Source: Cohnella ginsengisoli
GTDB lineage: Bacteria; Bacillota; Bacilli; Paenibacillales; Paenibacillaceae
Direction of reading: 5' to 3'
Length of the DNA: 64,000 bases
Assembly (NCBI RefSeq): GCF_029525555.1
Contig: NZ_JAPDHZ010000002.1
Coordinates: 1,649,868 to 1,713,867, forward strand
Numbering within the stretch: position 1 is the first letter of the stretch; each line of letters starts with the position of its first letter. The notes under the pieces are model-generated. The model did no database searches and had not been told where the DNA came from. It was given only the letters and a program-made list of their open reading frames with translations. A program made the position numbers and the translations under genes. Below are positions 45,276 to 54,342 of this stretch, one piece after another.

Positions 45276-47015
45276 TTACGTCCCGCTCTGCTGCGCGAGA
45301 AACGCCTCGACCTGCTTCTTCAGCTCCGCCTTGATCGCCGCGATATCGCTCTGCAGCGTTTTGTTGCTCTCCCATTTCGCCTGCAGCTTTTGCATGCCTG
45401 CCGCAGGCGTCTCGACCATGCCCAATTGGTAGGCCAGCGTTTCGGTGGAAATCTTGGCGAAGTCCGGGTTGGCAAGCTGGTTCTTCACCGGGTCCTGGTT
45501 AAAGGCGAAGCCCGCAAGCGCGGACCGCACGTAGGACTTCTCGTCGGCGACGTACCGGTAGTACGCGACCAGATCGTCCGGAACGTTGGCCGACAGACGG
45601 ATATAGTTCGGATTCCAGGTCAGCATGTAGCCCGGGAACGTATAGTTTTGCAGCGTATCGATGCCGTCGGGGTACTTGAACTTGTCGTCGCCGACAGGCT
45701 CCCAGTTCTTTCCTTTAATACCGAGCTCGAACAGATCGTGATTGTCCTGGTTTTCGAAAATCCAGTTGATGAACGCCATAGCGCGGTCCGCGTTGGCCGA
45801 GGTCTTCGGGATGCACAAGAAGTTCCAGACACGGAAATCCGAGATGAGCGTCGGATTCGGCTGAACCATGTCCCGCACGGTCTTCTGCACGACGAACATG
45901 CCGAGCTCCGCCGACGGAACGCCCGCTTTGAGCTGCGCGTTGACGGCGTCCAGGTTGGCGACGCCCTCCATCATCGAAGCCGCCTTGCCGGCCGTGAACG
46001 TGCCGCGCGCATCCTTGCGGACGATCGGCTCCTTTTCAATATACCCTTTGTCATGCCACTCGCGGATGGTCTGATAGGTCGTATAGTCCGGCTGATTAAA
46101 AGGCGCTGGAAATGCGGCGGCGCTATCCTGCTTGTCGCCCGTCAGCTTGACGCCCTTGACCGTCTTGCCGTCCAGTTGGAGCGTTGCGACGACGTTCGGC
46201 GCCAGGTTGAGGTCCCACAGTCCCGCCTCATACTTCACGGGCAAGTCCTTGTTGAAGTCGATCGCTGCCGTCGCGCCGTAGTTCCCGTCGTTGCGGATGA
46301 CGAACGGAATCATGTTTTTGTCGTTCGCCAGCACTTGGTCGAAATAAGCCGTCAGATCCTCGAAGGACTTGATGTCGCTCATCCCGTACTTGGCGGCCAG
46401 ATCCTTGCGGTAGTAGATGACCGGCATATCGCTCAGGTATTGGCCGAGCGGCATGCCGTAGGTATGCAGCTGCCCGTCCGTGCCGGTGAACTTGTTGTTC
46501 TCCAGGTAGCCGCTGCCGAACGCCTTCTGAAGTCCGGGGTATTGGTCGTTGTTGAAATAGCCGTCGAGATTCGTATAGCTGTCCTTGGCAATGAACGCGT
46601 TCATATTCATCCAAGGCGCGTCGAACGCGATGTCGACCTGCTCGCCCGCCGACAGCTTCAGCTTGAGCTTGTTGACGTAATCCGCCTGCGGCGTGAACGT
46701 AACCTTCAGCTTCAGGTTCAGCGTATCCTTCGTCCGGCGCTCGAACTCGGCCACCACCTCGTCGAACTGCTTCGGTTTGTCGCCCCACAGCATAATGTTA
46801 AGCGTCAGCGGCTCCGGCGTCTTTTCCCCGGCCGCGCCCGCCGTCTGCGTCGCCGCCGCGCTGCCGGACGCGCTCGCTTCGCTATTGGTTCCGCTCGCGG
46901 CGGTTCCGCTTGCGGCATTGCCGCCGTTTCCGCCGTTGCTGCACGCCGCAAGCAGGCTCAGCGCCAGCGCGGATGCCAGCATCGGCGCCAGCTTTGCTTT
47001 TACGTTTCTCTTCAT
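45276..47015 (-). CDS. LplA/YtcQ-type extracellular solute-binding lipoprotein
   Basis: The 579-residue protein has GGGAGGG before the ATG and a lipoprotein signal (MLASALALSLLAACSNGG, lipobox LAAC). It is longer than ordinary sugar-binding proteins (about 430) and has the features of the LplA/YtcQ group: LTLNIMLWGDKPKQFDEVVAEFERR, GEQVDIAFDAPWMNMNAFI, WNFLCIPKTSANADRAMAFINWIF, and a C-terminal DUF3502-type helical domain (LAYQLGMVETPAAGMQKLQAKWE; KKQVEAFLAQQ). In Bacillus this group takes up complex or uronic oligosaccharides. Two permease genes lie just upstream; the ATPase is presumably shared. Confidence 0.92.
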   Translation of the reverse strand: MKRNVKAKLAPMLASALALSLLAACSNGGNGGNAASGTAASGTNSEASASGSAAATQTAGAAGEKTPEPLTLNIMLWGDKPKQFDEVVAEFERRTKDTLNLKLKVTFTPQADYVNKLKLKLSAGEQVDIAFDAPWMNMNAFIAKDSYTNLDGYFNNDQYPGLQKAFGSGYLENNKFTGTDGQLHTYGMPLGQYLSDMPVIYYRKDLAAKYGMSDIKSFEDLTAYFDQVLANDKNMIPFVIRNDGNYGATAAIDFNKDLPVKYEAGLWDLNLAPNVVATLQLDGKTVKGVKLTGDKQDSAAAFPAPFNQPDYTTYQTIREWHDKGYIEKEPIVRKDARGTFTAGKAASMMEGVANLDAVNAQLKAGVPSAELGMFVVQKTVRDMVQPNPTLISDFRVWNFLCIPKTSANADRAMAFINWIFENQDNHDLFELGIKGKNWEPVGDDKFKYPDGIDTLQNYTFPGYMLTWNPNYIRLSANVPDDLVAYYRYVADEKSYVRSALAGFAFNQDPVKNQLANPDFAKISTETLAYQLGMVETPAAGMQKLQAKWESNKTLQSDIAAIKAELKKQVEAFLAQQSGT

Positions 47016-47109
47016 GTCTAGCCCTCCCGGTTATGGATGATGCGAATGAAGCCGTATCGAATTGCGGTGCTGAAGCTATGTTAACCGGCCTTGCGGCCGT
47101 GTTCAGCCT

Positions 47110-47986
47110 TTAATAGCGCCGACCTTTCAGTCCCCCGACGAAATAACGCTGCAGGAACGGATAGAGGAAAATGATCGGTCCCACCGTGACCATCGCGGTC
47201 GCCAGCCGCACCGTGTAAGCCGGAACCGCCTGAACCGCCGATGGCGTGCCGGATACGGCGATATTTTGCGCCATATCGATGTTGCGGATAATTTGCATGA
47301 TGATATATTGCAGCGAATACAGCTTCGGATTTTCGATATACAGCATCGCGGGCGCCCAAGACGACCAGTAGGCGAGCGCATAGAACAGTCCGATCGTGGC
47401 CAGCGCCGGCAGCGACAGCGGGAGCACGATAGAGCGCAAGATCCGCAGCTCCCCCCGCGCCGTCCAGCTTTACGGATTCGAACAGCTCCTTCGGAATGTC
47501 GTTGAAAAAGTTTCGCATCAAAAACAGGTTCCATGGCGAGAGCACGGCAGGAAGAATGTAGACCCAGATCGTGTCCTGCAGGTGCAGATACCGCGTCGTC
47601 AGAATGTAGCTGGACACCATGCCGCCGCTGAACAGCATCGTAAAGTAGAAAAACAGGGCGAGCTGCGGCGCATATCGGAGCCTGCTTCCGGATAGAGAAT
47701 ACGCGGCAAGGCTGGTGACCAAAAGACTGAGCGCCGTGCCGGCGACCGTGATAAAAATCGTGACGAGGTAAGCGTCCGGTATCGTATTCGTGCTGAAGAT
47801 CGCTTTGTAGGCGTTAAGCGAAACCGCCTCCGGCAGCAGCCGGTAGCCGTTGCGCAGCAGCGTCGCTTCCTCCGTAAAGGAGCTCGCGATCACGAGCAGG
47901 AACGGATACAGGCACAAGGCGGCGAAGACAATCGTAAAGGCATAGAATAGGACCGCCAGCCATTTGTCGTTGCGGGAATTTTGCAT
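47110..47986 (-). CDS. YtcP/LplC-type sugar ABC permease (frame broken)
   Basis: The protein begins MQNSRNDKWLAVLFYAFTIVFAALCLYPFLLVIASSFT and has the EAA loop PKELFESVKLDGAGG/ELRILRSIVLPLSLPALATIG. It ends LYPFLQRYFVGGLKGRRY, typical of the LplC/YtcP family with six helices. Six C at 47451-47456 break the frame inside the EAA loop; about 292 residues when corrected. It is the second permease of the operon. Confidence 0.9.
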
Positions 47987-48010
47987 TGCGGCCGTGTCGC
48001 CTCCTTGCTG

Positions 48011-48943
48011 TTAGAATAGGGCGGACTCGCGGTCGAGCTTGGCTGCGATCTTGTTCGCCGTGATGACGAGCAGGAAGCCGACCACGGATTGGTACAGCGC
48101 GATGGCCTGCGTCATGCCCAGCGAACCGGACGTTCGCAGCGCTCTGAACACGTAGGTATCGATCGTGTCCGTACTTCCGAAGAGGAACGAGTTGTCGCCG
48201 ACGAGGGAGTAGATCATCTCCAGATTGCCGCCGAAAATGTTGCCCAGACTGAGCAGGAACAGCATGACGATCGTGCTCTTCAGCAGCGGCAGCGTAATGC
48301 GGAAGATGCACTGGAAGCGGGTCGCTCCGTCGATCCGCGCCGCCTCGTATAGCTCCCGGTCGATGCCGACGATCGCGGCCATGTAGACGATCGCGCCGAA
48401 GCCCGCCGTTTTCCACAGATTGACCATCACCAGAATCGGCGGCCATACGCCGGGCTCCGTGTAGAAATCGATGGGCGCAAGTCCCGCCGCATGCAGGAAC
48501 TGGTTGATCGCGCCGGTATCCGCCGTAAAGAAGGTGACGGAGAATAGCCCGATGATCGGCCACGAGATAAAGTTCGGCAGGATCATGACGGACTGTACGG
48601 TCCGAACGACCGCATTGCGCCCGAGCTCGGTCAGCATGACGGCGAGCGCCAGCGCCAGCGCGGTTCCGGTGAGAATGAACATCAGGTTGAAGAACACCGT
48701 GTGAAACGTAATGATCAGCCAATCGCTGCCCCGGAAGAAAAACCGAAAGTTGTCGAGGCCGACCCACTCGCTGCCGAACAAGCCGGCGAGCGGATTGAAA
48801 TCCTGGAACGCGATCGCGACGCCCGCCATGGGCAAATACGAGAACACGACGCTGAACAGGACGGCCGGAACGGCCAGCAGGTAAAGGGAACGATTATGAA
48901 CGATTTCCCGGATGCCTCTATGTTTGTTCGTTATGCGGCTCAT
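48011..48943 (-). CDS. LplB/YteP-type sugar ABC permease
   Basis: The 310-residue, six-helix permease shows SLYLLAVPAVLFSVVFSYLPMAGVAIAFQDFNPLAG at the start, EWVGLDNFRFFF in the first external loop and the EAA motif DRELYEAARIDGATRFQCIFRITLPLLKSTIVML. The frame is intact. It is the first gene of the importer, separated from the YesN-type regulator upstream by about 200 bases including a hairpin, so it may have its own promoter. Confidence 0.93.
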   Translation of the reverse strand: MSRITNKHRGIREIVHNRSLYLLAVPAVLFSVVFSYLPMAGVAIAFQDFNPLAGLFGSEWVGLDNFRFFFRGSDWLIITFHTVFFNLMFILTGTALALALAVMLTELGRNAVVRTVQSVMILPNFISWPIIGLFSVTFFTADTGAINQFLHAAGLAPIDFYTEPGVWPPILVMVNLWKTAGFGAIVYMAAIVGIDRELYEAARIDGATRFQCIFRITLPLLKSTIVMLFLLSLGNIFGGNLEMIYSLVGDNSFLFGSTDTIDTYVFRALRTSGSLGMTQAIALYQSVVGFLLVITANKIAAKLDRESALF

Positions 48944-49018
48944 CTGCCCGCCCCCTTTCGCTTCTTATTGTAACCCCTTTCAAAGAAAGTCCGGGACGGA
49001 ACGGTTTGTCGCAATGGG

Positions 49019-49061
49019 AAGGTTTTTTTGCGCTTTTTCGCCGCAAAAAAGCAAAAAAACC
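49019..49061 (-). terminator. Hairpin between yesN-like and permease genes
   Basis: GGTTTTTTTGC and GCAAAAAAACC are inverted around a T- and A-rich loop that can pair further (GCTTTTT with AAAAAGC-like). It lies 86 bases after the regulator stop on the minus strand and may end or attenuate read-through into the importer genes. Confidence 0.5.
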
Positions 49062-49146
49062 GACCCTTTCGGCGATAAGATTCGCCGGAAATGGCCGGTT
49101 GGCGCCTGATCGTACTAGAGGGCTGGTCACTGGATGGCTCGAGCGG

Positions 49147-50202
49147 CTATTCGTCTTCCCGCGCCTTCGTTTCGTTTCGGCTGCGGAGTCGGTACTCGCC
49201 CGGCGTCAGACCGGTCTTGAGCCTGAAGATTTTGCCGAAATACTTTTCGTCCTCGAAGCCGGCCAGCTCCGCGATCCGGTATACCGGCTCGTTCGTGTTG
49301 CGCAGCAGCTGCTCCGCCTCGCGGAGGGACATGCGCTGCGCGGCCGCAACATAGGACTGCCCGGCAATCTCCTTGAAGCATTTGCTGAAGTATCCGACGC
49401 TCATCGTGACCGCCTTGCACACGTCCGCCTGGTTCGGCCGCTCGCCCGGCCGCTCGTGCAGCAGGTCCACCGCCCGGACGACGGACCGGATCACCTCTTC
49501 CGAGTACATGGTGCCGCGAAGCAGGCGGCGGGCTGCCGACCGGAACGCTTCCGCTTCCTCGGCAAGCTCGGATACCGAGCTACCGGCCGGCCATCCGGAT
49601 GCAGGACGCGCTTGCTCGAGCGACGGACATTTGTCCAGCCACAGCTGCAGCGACTCCTCGAGCTTGCCCCGCCAGACGGCGGCAGGCAAGGCGCGGGCCG
49701 TATCGTCCAGCATCTGCCCGTACCGGCGGTCGTCGACCAGCCAGCTGAGCGTCTCCCATGCGGCGGCGATGTCGTCTCCCTGGATCCCGGTTCCGACAGC
49801 GCCGACCGAAGGCTCGCCTTGCTGCTCCTGCAGGCGCCTGGCCACGCGCCCGAGCAGCTCCTGGACCGAATCGTCGTCGAGCTGCGTTTTCACCATATAA
49901 TCGACCGCGCCAAGTCGCATCGCCTGCTGGAGATAGTGGAAGTCCTGGTGGCAGGTCAGCATGACGGGCAGCACGCGGGGATAACGCTCCCTTACGATGG
50001 CGAGCAGCTCGAGCCCGCTCATGCCCGGCATCGAGATATCCGCCAGCAGCACGTCGGCCTGCAGCCGCTTCAGCGCCTCCAGCGCCTCTTCGCCGCTCGA
50101 GGCTTCGCCGACGAGCGTCATGCCGAACCGCTCGAACGGCATCATGCTCGCGATGCCCCGGCGAACGAGCGGCTCGTCCTCCACCATGAGCACTTTAATC
50201 AT
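49147..50202 (-). CDS. YesN-type response regulator with AraC domain
   Basis: The 351-residue protein has GGAGG before the ATG and overlaps the kinase gene by eight bases. The receiver has VEDEPLVRRGI, Asp in ADVLLADISMPGMSG and Lys in DYMVKTQLDDD. The C-terminal AraC domain has DVCKAVTMSVGYFSKCFKEIAGQSYVAAAQRMSLREAEQLL and ELAGFEDEKYFGKIFRLKTGLTPGEYRLRSRNE. It likely activates the LplB-YtcP-LplA importer just downstream. Confidence 0.93.
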   Translation of the reverse strand: MIKVLMVEDEPLVRRGIASMMPFERFGMTLVGEASSGEEALEALKRLQADVLLADISMPGMSGLELLAIVRERYPRVLPVMLTCHQDFHYLQQAMRLGAVDYMVKTQLDDDSVQELLGRVARRLQEQQGEPSVGAVGTGIQGDDIAAAWETLSWLVDDRRYGQMLDDTARALPAAVWRGKLEESLQLWLDKCPSLEQARPASGWPAGSSVSELAEEAEAFRSAARRLLRGTMYSEEVIRSVVRAVDLLHERPGERPNQADVCKAVTMSVGYFSKCFKEIAGQSYVAAAQRMSLREAEQLLRNTNEPVYRIAELAGFEDEKYFGKIFRLKTGLTPGEYRLRSRNETKAREDE

Positions 50203-51949
50203 CGAGGACGCCTCCTTCAGGCCGGATCGGCACCAGGATTCGAATGCGCGTGCCTTTGTCCGGCTCGCTGTCGATCTCGAGCCGCGCCGCGCCGCCGTAG
50301 TGCACGTCCAGCATTTTTTTGACGTATTGAAGGCCGATGCCGAGACCCTGTCCGCGTCCGCCTCCCTCGAGCAGCTCGTTCATCCGCGCCTCGGTCATGC
50401 CTTTACCGTCGTCGGCGACGGTAATGTCCAGCCGTTCGCCGCCTTCCTTCCGGATCGTCACGCGGATGTCGCCCTGCTCGCTCAGCAGCCCGTGGTACAG
50501 CGAATTCTCGACGAGCGGCTGGAGCACGAACCGCGGGATCGGCGTCTCGCCCAACCGGGGATCGCAATCGATCGAGACGTTGAACCGGTGATCGTACCGG
50601 ACGTTCTGCAGCTCGATATAATCGCGGAGGGCGACGATCTCGTCTCGGACCGTCACGACCATGCTGCCCTTGCCCAGGTTGTAATGCAGCACGCGCGTGA
50701 ACACCTTGACGAGATTGTAAATCTCGTCCTGGCCGTTCGCCTTGGCTAGCCATTGGATCGTATTAAGCGAGTTGTGCAGAAAATGCGGATTGATCTGGCT
50801 CATCAGCTTCTCGACTTCGAGCTCGCTCCTGCGCTTCTCCTTGCGCTCGACCTCCAAGATCAGATCGATGATCCGCTCCCGCATCGACTGGAAGCTCGCG
50901 AACAGCATATCGAACTCCTGCAGCTTCGTTGCGATCGCGGTTTTTGCCGACGGATCGTGACTGAAGCGTCTGATCGCGCGGTTCATGCGCTGAATCGGAT
51001 GATACACCATGCGCCATATATAAGAAGCGGCCAAAATGGTCACCAGAATGGACAAGGCGGCTACGAGCAAAAATTGGCGTTGCCACTGGCGCAGCTCCCG
51101 GCGGAAGTCGTCGAGCCCAACGAGTGAATACAGCCTCCAGCCCCCGCCGCCGGCCGACTCGAATCGCTTGAATGTGTTCAAACCTTCGCTTTGCGGATCC
51201 AGATGCTGTCCGACCTCGGCCCCCTCCGGCAAATCGCTGTACATCACAGTGCCGTCGGCTTGCGTCAGCACGTTAAGCGGGGCGCCCTTCGCCTCCGTTC
51301 CCGCCGGTCGCAGCAGCTCGCCGAAATCGGCCTCCAGATACATGTAATAGGAACGGCCGGCGCCGTATTCGACGAGCCGCGTCAAGGAGAGGACGGGCTC
51401 GTCGTGCCCCGCCAGCGCCGACGGATGCGGTCCGAGAAACATCAGCTGGTTCGCCCGGTACAGCACGTCCTCCGGCCGCGGCCGCAGCACCGTGTCGGGC
51501 AGGTCGGGCTTGATCGGCGCGGATTCGAACTGGTAGGCGGACGGATAATCCGGCATGAAAAAGAACAGTCCGTTCACGATCAGATTCGAGTAAGCGATAT
51601 TGATGAGCGACTTGTCGATGCTGCGGAACAGCTCCGTCTTCTCCACCGGGTCCGCTGCCGTCAGATAGGCGATAATATCGTCGCCAAGGCCGCCGTCCAC
51701 GACGAGCAGCTGCGATACGCTGCCCAGCGTGGCGGCGGCCTTCTCGATGGCGGCCCGCTGTCCGTCGACCATGGACTGATAGTTCGCGACGATTTTCTCG
51801 CTCTGGCCTTTGTACATCCAGTAATAAGAGGTGAATCCGATCAGCACGATCGGCGTAATGGTCACGACGATCAGCAGAATGCTGAGCCGGCCCCGCAGCG
51901 TATCCAGACGGATCGCGCGCCCGAGGCGCGAACCAACGGCACGGCTCAT
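50195..51949 (-). CDS. YesM-type sensor histidine kinase
   Basis: The 584-residue membrane kinase has an N-terminal helix (LSILLIVVTITPIVLIGFTSYYW), an extracytoplasmic sensor region, a second helix (QFLLVAALSILVTILAASYIW), HAMP, and the YesM-type His box MSQINPHFLHNSLNTIQWLAKA. The ATPase domain shows FVLQPLVENSLYHGL and VADDGKGM, and GLGIGLQYVKKML. The frame is intact. It pairs with the YesN-type regulator and probably senses an oligosaccharide made outside by the secreted enzymes encoded upstream. Confidence 0.93.
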   Translation of the reverse strand: MSRAVGSRLGRAIRLDTLRGRLSILLIVVTITPIVLIGFTSYYWMYKGQSEKIVANYQSMVDGQRAAIEKAAATLGSVSQLLVVDGGLGDDIIAYLTAADPVEKTELFRSIDKSLINIAYSNLIVNGLFFFMPDYPSAYQFESAPIKPDLPDTVLRPRPEDVLYRANQLMFLGPHPSALAGHDEPVLSLTRLVEYGAGRSYYMYLEADFGELLRPAGTEAKGAPLNVLTQADGTVMYSDLPEGAEVGQHLDPQSEGLNTFKRFESAGGGGWRLYSLVGLDDFRRELRQWQRQFLLVAALSILVTILAASYIWRMVYHPIQRMNRAIRRFSHDPSAKTAIATKLQEFDMLFASFQSMRERIIDLILEVERKEKRRSELEVEKLMSQINPHFLHNSLNTIQWLAKANGQDEIYNLVKVFTRVLHYNLGKGSMVVTVRDEIVALRDYIELQNVRYDHRFNVSIDCDPRLGETPIPRFVLQPLVENSLYHGLLSEQGDIRVTIRKEGGERLDITVADDGKGMTEARMNELLEGGGRGQGLGIGLQYVKKMLDVHYGGAARLEIDSEPDKGTRIRILVPIRPEGGVLDD

Positions 51950-52064
51950 GGCGCTGCTCCTTCCGTCTTCGGCTTAAGTTCCTACAGTATAGAACAGTTC
52001 GCCGTGCCGAGTCATCCGTCCCTTTGAATCAGGTGCCTGTCTTCACGCGACTGTCACGCGACGC

Positions 52065-54302
52065 TCACCCGACCACCTTTACTCGGACCGTCACCCGCTC
52101 GCTTGACGCGAGCCGCACGGCAACCCGGCCTGCAGCGTCAGGCACGACGGGCTCCGTCGCGGCGGACGCGCCACGCAGCACTTCGATGACGACGTTTGCG
52201 GACGGCAAGCCCGTCTCCAGCGCGCAGCTCTTTTCCGTTTCCCCAAGGTTCGCGACCAGGAAAGTTCGCGCTTCGCGGACGTCGGAGCGGCGCGTCAGCT
52301 CGTAACCGTCCAGGTTCATGACGTAGATGTCCGGCTCGCTGCAGGACAGCCATTGATCCCACAGCATCGCCGCCCGGAAGGTCTGCCCGGCGCCGTAAAT
52401 TTCCTGGCCCGCGTAGCCGGTCTTGTCGTCTTCGAGCGTCCCCAGATTTTCCAGCGGAATATATTCGAGCTCCGACAGCCGGAATTTGTCGGGCAGGCAG
52501 CGCGGGAAGCAATAGTAATTGTTGGTTCTCGCCTGGTTAAGCGCCAGCAGCAAACCGTGGGCAGCGTCCCGGTCCTTGAGCGTCGACGCGATCCGGGCCG
52601 CGCATTCGATATTTTCGAAAAAAGCGGGATACAGCATCGGCGTACAGGCCTGGAACATGCCCCAAATCCGGTAGTCTGTAAACGAAGGATCGTCATACCA
52701 GTACATCATCCGCAGGTTTTGCGCGAGGAGATAACGGTAGGCCTCCCCGTAGGAGGCGTCCCCGGTCTCACGCTCCAGGCCGTCCGCCGCCTGCACGGCC
52801 ATCGACAGCAGGAACGACTCCTGGTGCAAGCTGTTCACCGGCAGCTGCAAAAGCACCTGCAGCGAGCGTTCGGCTTCCGCCAGATACTCCGCGTTGTTCC
52901 TCGCTCTGTACAGCAGCAGCATAAAGTAGGAATAAGCGCCTGCTACCGGATAATTGTCGCCGTTGGCATGCTTGCGAAGCTCCGGCGCACGGAACGACAG
53001 CGGGAACAGGTAGCCCGTCTTCCGTGCCAGCGGAATGACGATCCGGTTCACGGCCTCCTCGATGCGCGCGCAGACGGCCTCGTCTTCTCTGAACCAGGCG
53101 GCCCGCCACCATTCGTGGAGCAGGTAAACGTACTGCCACGTTCCCCAGACCCGCGGCCGTTCGCCGAGAAACTCGCCGCCCGCCTGGCAGATGTATTCCC
53201 ATACTTTATCCCGAAGCAGCGTGTATTCGGAAGTAGGGTCCGCTTCCGCGAGCTCCGTGAGCGGATGGATCATCATCAGCGCAGCGTCGAGTCCGGGCTG
53301 GTTGCGGAAGTCGACCGTCAGCCCCTTCGCCTTGAACGACTCCTCCCACGCCGGCGACACGCCGTTGACGTAAGGAATCAGCATGTCGAAGCTGCCGTTG
53401 TTGCTCCAGCAGGCGTTCGTATCCAGCAGGTCGGCCGCGCACTTCAAGCCGAACTCGCGCCAGCTCGCGCGGTTGGGGGGCGAAGCCGTCGCCTTCGGGA
53501 CGAAATGGAGGCAGGCTTCTACCAGGTCTACCACGGCGCTCTGCTCGGTCGGCGGCGCGTCCAGCGAGAAGCAGCGAATGCCGTAGGAGAAGCGCGTGCC
53601 CGCTACCGGGATGTCGGCCGCGAAGGCGCGGTCTCCGATCAGCCCGACCGCCAGCTCGCCGGGACCGTAGCCGTAGGTTCTGCGCAAGCCGCACCGATAA
53701 TGGAGGAAGCGCTCGATGCCCGCCTCCGCCATCCACCCCATGGCGGACATATCGAAGAAAAGCATGACGCCGAATTTTTTGTACGAATCGTAATAATAGC
53801 AAGCCGGGAAATCGTTGCCTCTCGCTTCGTCGTTCCACTTGGTCGGATTGTCGATGTTCGTCTTGAACCAGACATGGTCGCCGCGCTCGTAAGGCGGCAA
53901 TTCGCCCAGGTTGACGGCGATCTCCGGCTCGAGCGGGCCGCTGCCGATCGCGACCTTTCCCTCGCCGTGCAGGGCGATCTCGATCCGCACCCAACCGGTC
54001 GCAGGATCGGCTTCGGCCGTGCCGGTCCACTCGTAAAGCAGACGTCCGCTCTCGAATACGGCGCCTTCGAACGCCAGCGCGTGCGGCGTGACCCGCTCGA
54101 TTCGCGCCGGGTATAGATTAAACCGCGCGCCCCGCACGAGCGGCTGCAGCGCCGGCGTCATCGCCCTGGCCTGTTCGCCCTCCTGCGATGCCAGCGTGTA
54201 ACCGTAACCGCCGACCGCCTCATCGTATTGCCAAATCAGCTTCGTCTGCCCGCCGCTTGCCAGTTCGTAGTCCTGACGGACCGTTTGAATGTCTTTCAAC
54301 AT
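52065..54302 (-). CDS. Unclassified 745-residue protein of the polysaccharide locus
   Basis: GAGGGG precedes the ATG; there is no signal peptide. I do not recognise the family. The N-terminal third looks beta-rich (YEWTGTAEADPATGWVRIEIALHGEGKVAIG; PEIAVNLGELPPYERGDHVWFKTNIDNP). The middle is helical and Trp-rich like an (alpha/alpha)6 enzyme (GTWQYVYLLHEWWRAAWFREDEAVCARIEEAVNRI; NYPVAGAYSYFMLLLYRA; NSLHQESFLLSMAVQAADGLE). The C-terminus is a small beta domain (YVMNLDGYELTRR; TFLVANLGETEKSCAL). The overall plan, beta-sandwich, helical barrel, beta-sandwich, resembles heteropolysaccharide lyases or barrel glycosidases. Co-location with GH2 and the dockerin protein supports a carbohydrate-active enzyme. 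Confidence 0.65.
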   Translation of the reverse strand: MLKDIQTVRQDYELASGGQTKLIWQYDEAVGGYGYTLASQEGEQARAMTPALQPLVRGARFNLYPARIERVTPHALAFEGAVFESGRLLYEWTGTAEADPATGWVRIEIALHGEGKVAIGSGPLEPEIAVNLGELPPYERGDHVWFKTNIDNPTKWNDEARGNDFPACYYYDSYKKFGVMLFFDMSAMGWMAEAGIERFLHYRCGLRRTYGYGPGELAVGLIGDRAFAADIPVAGTRFSYGIRCFSLDAPPTEQSAVVDLVEACLHFVPKATASPPNRASWREFGLKCAADLLDTNACWSNNGSFDMLIPYVNGVSPAWEESFKAKGLTVDFRNQPGLDAALMMIHPLTELAEADPTSEYTLLRDKVWEYICQAGGEFLGERPRVWGTWQYVYLLHEWWRAAWFREDEAVCARIEEAVNRIVIPLARKTGYLFPLSFRAPELRKHANGDNYPVAGAYSYFMLLLYRARNNAEYLAEAERSLQVLLQLPVNSLHQESFLLSMAVQAADGLERETGDASYGEAYRYLLAQNLRMMYWYDDPSFTDYRIWGMFQACTPMLYPAFFENIECAARIASTLKDRDAAHGLLLALNQARTNNYYCFPRCLPDKFRLSELEYIPLENLGTLEDDKTGYAGQEIYGAGQTFRAAMLWDQWLSCSEPDIYVMNLDGYELTRRSDVREARTFLVANLGETEKSCALETGLPSANVVIEVLRGASAATEPVVPDAAGRVAVRLASSERVTVRVKVVG

Positions 54303-54342
54303 GGTTTCCCCTCTCGCTTCCTTCGCCGTTGTCCGGCTTTTT

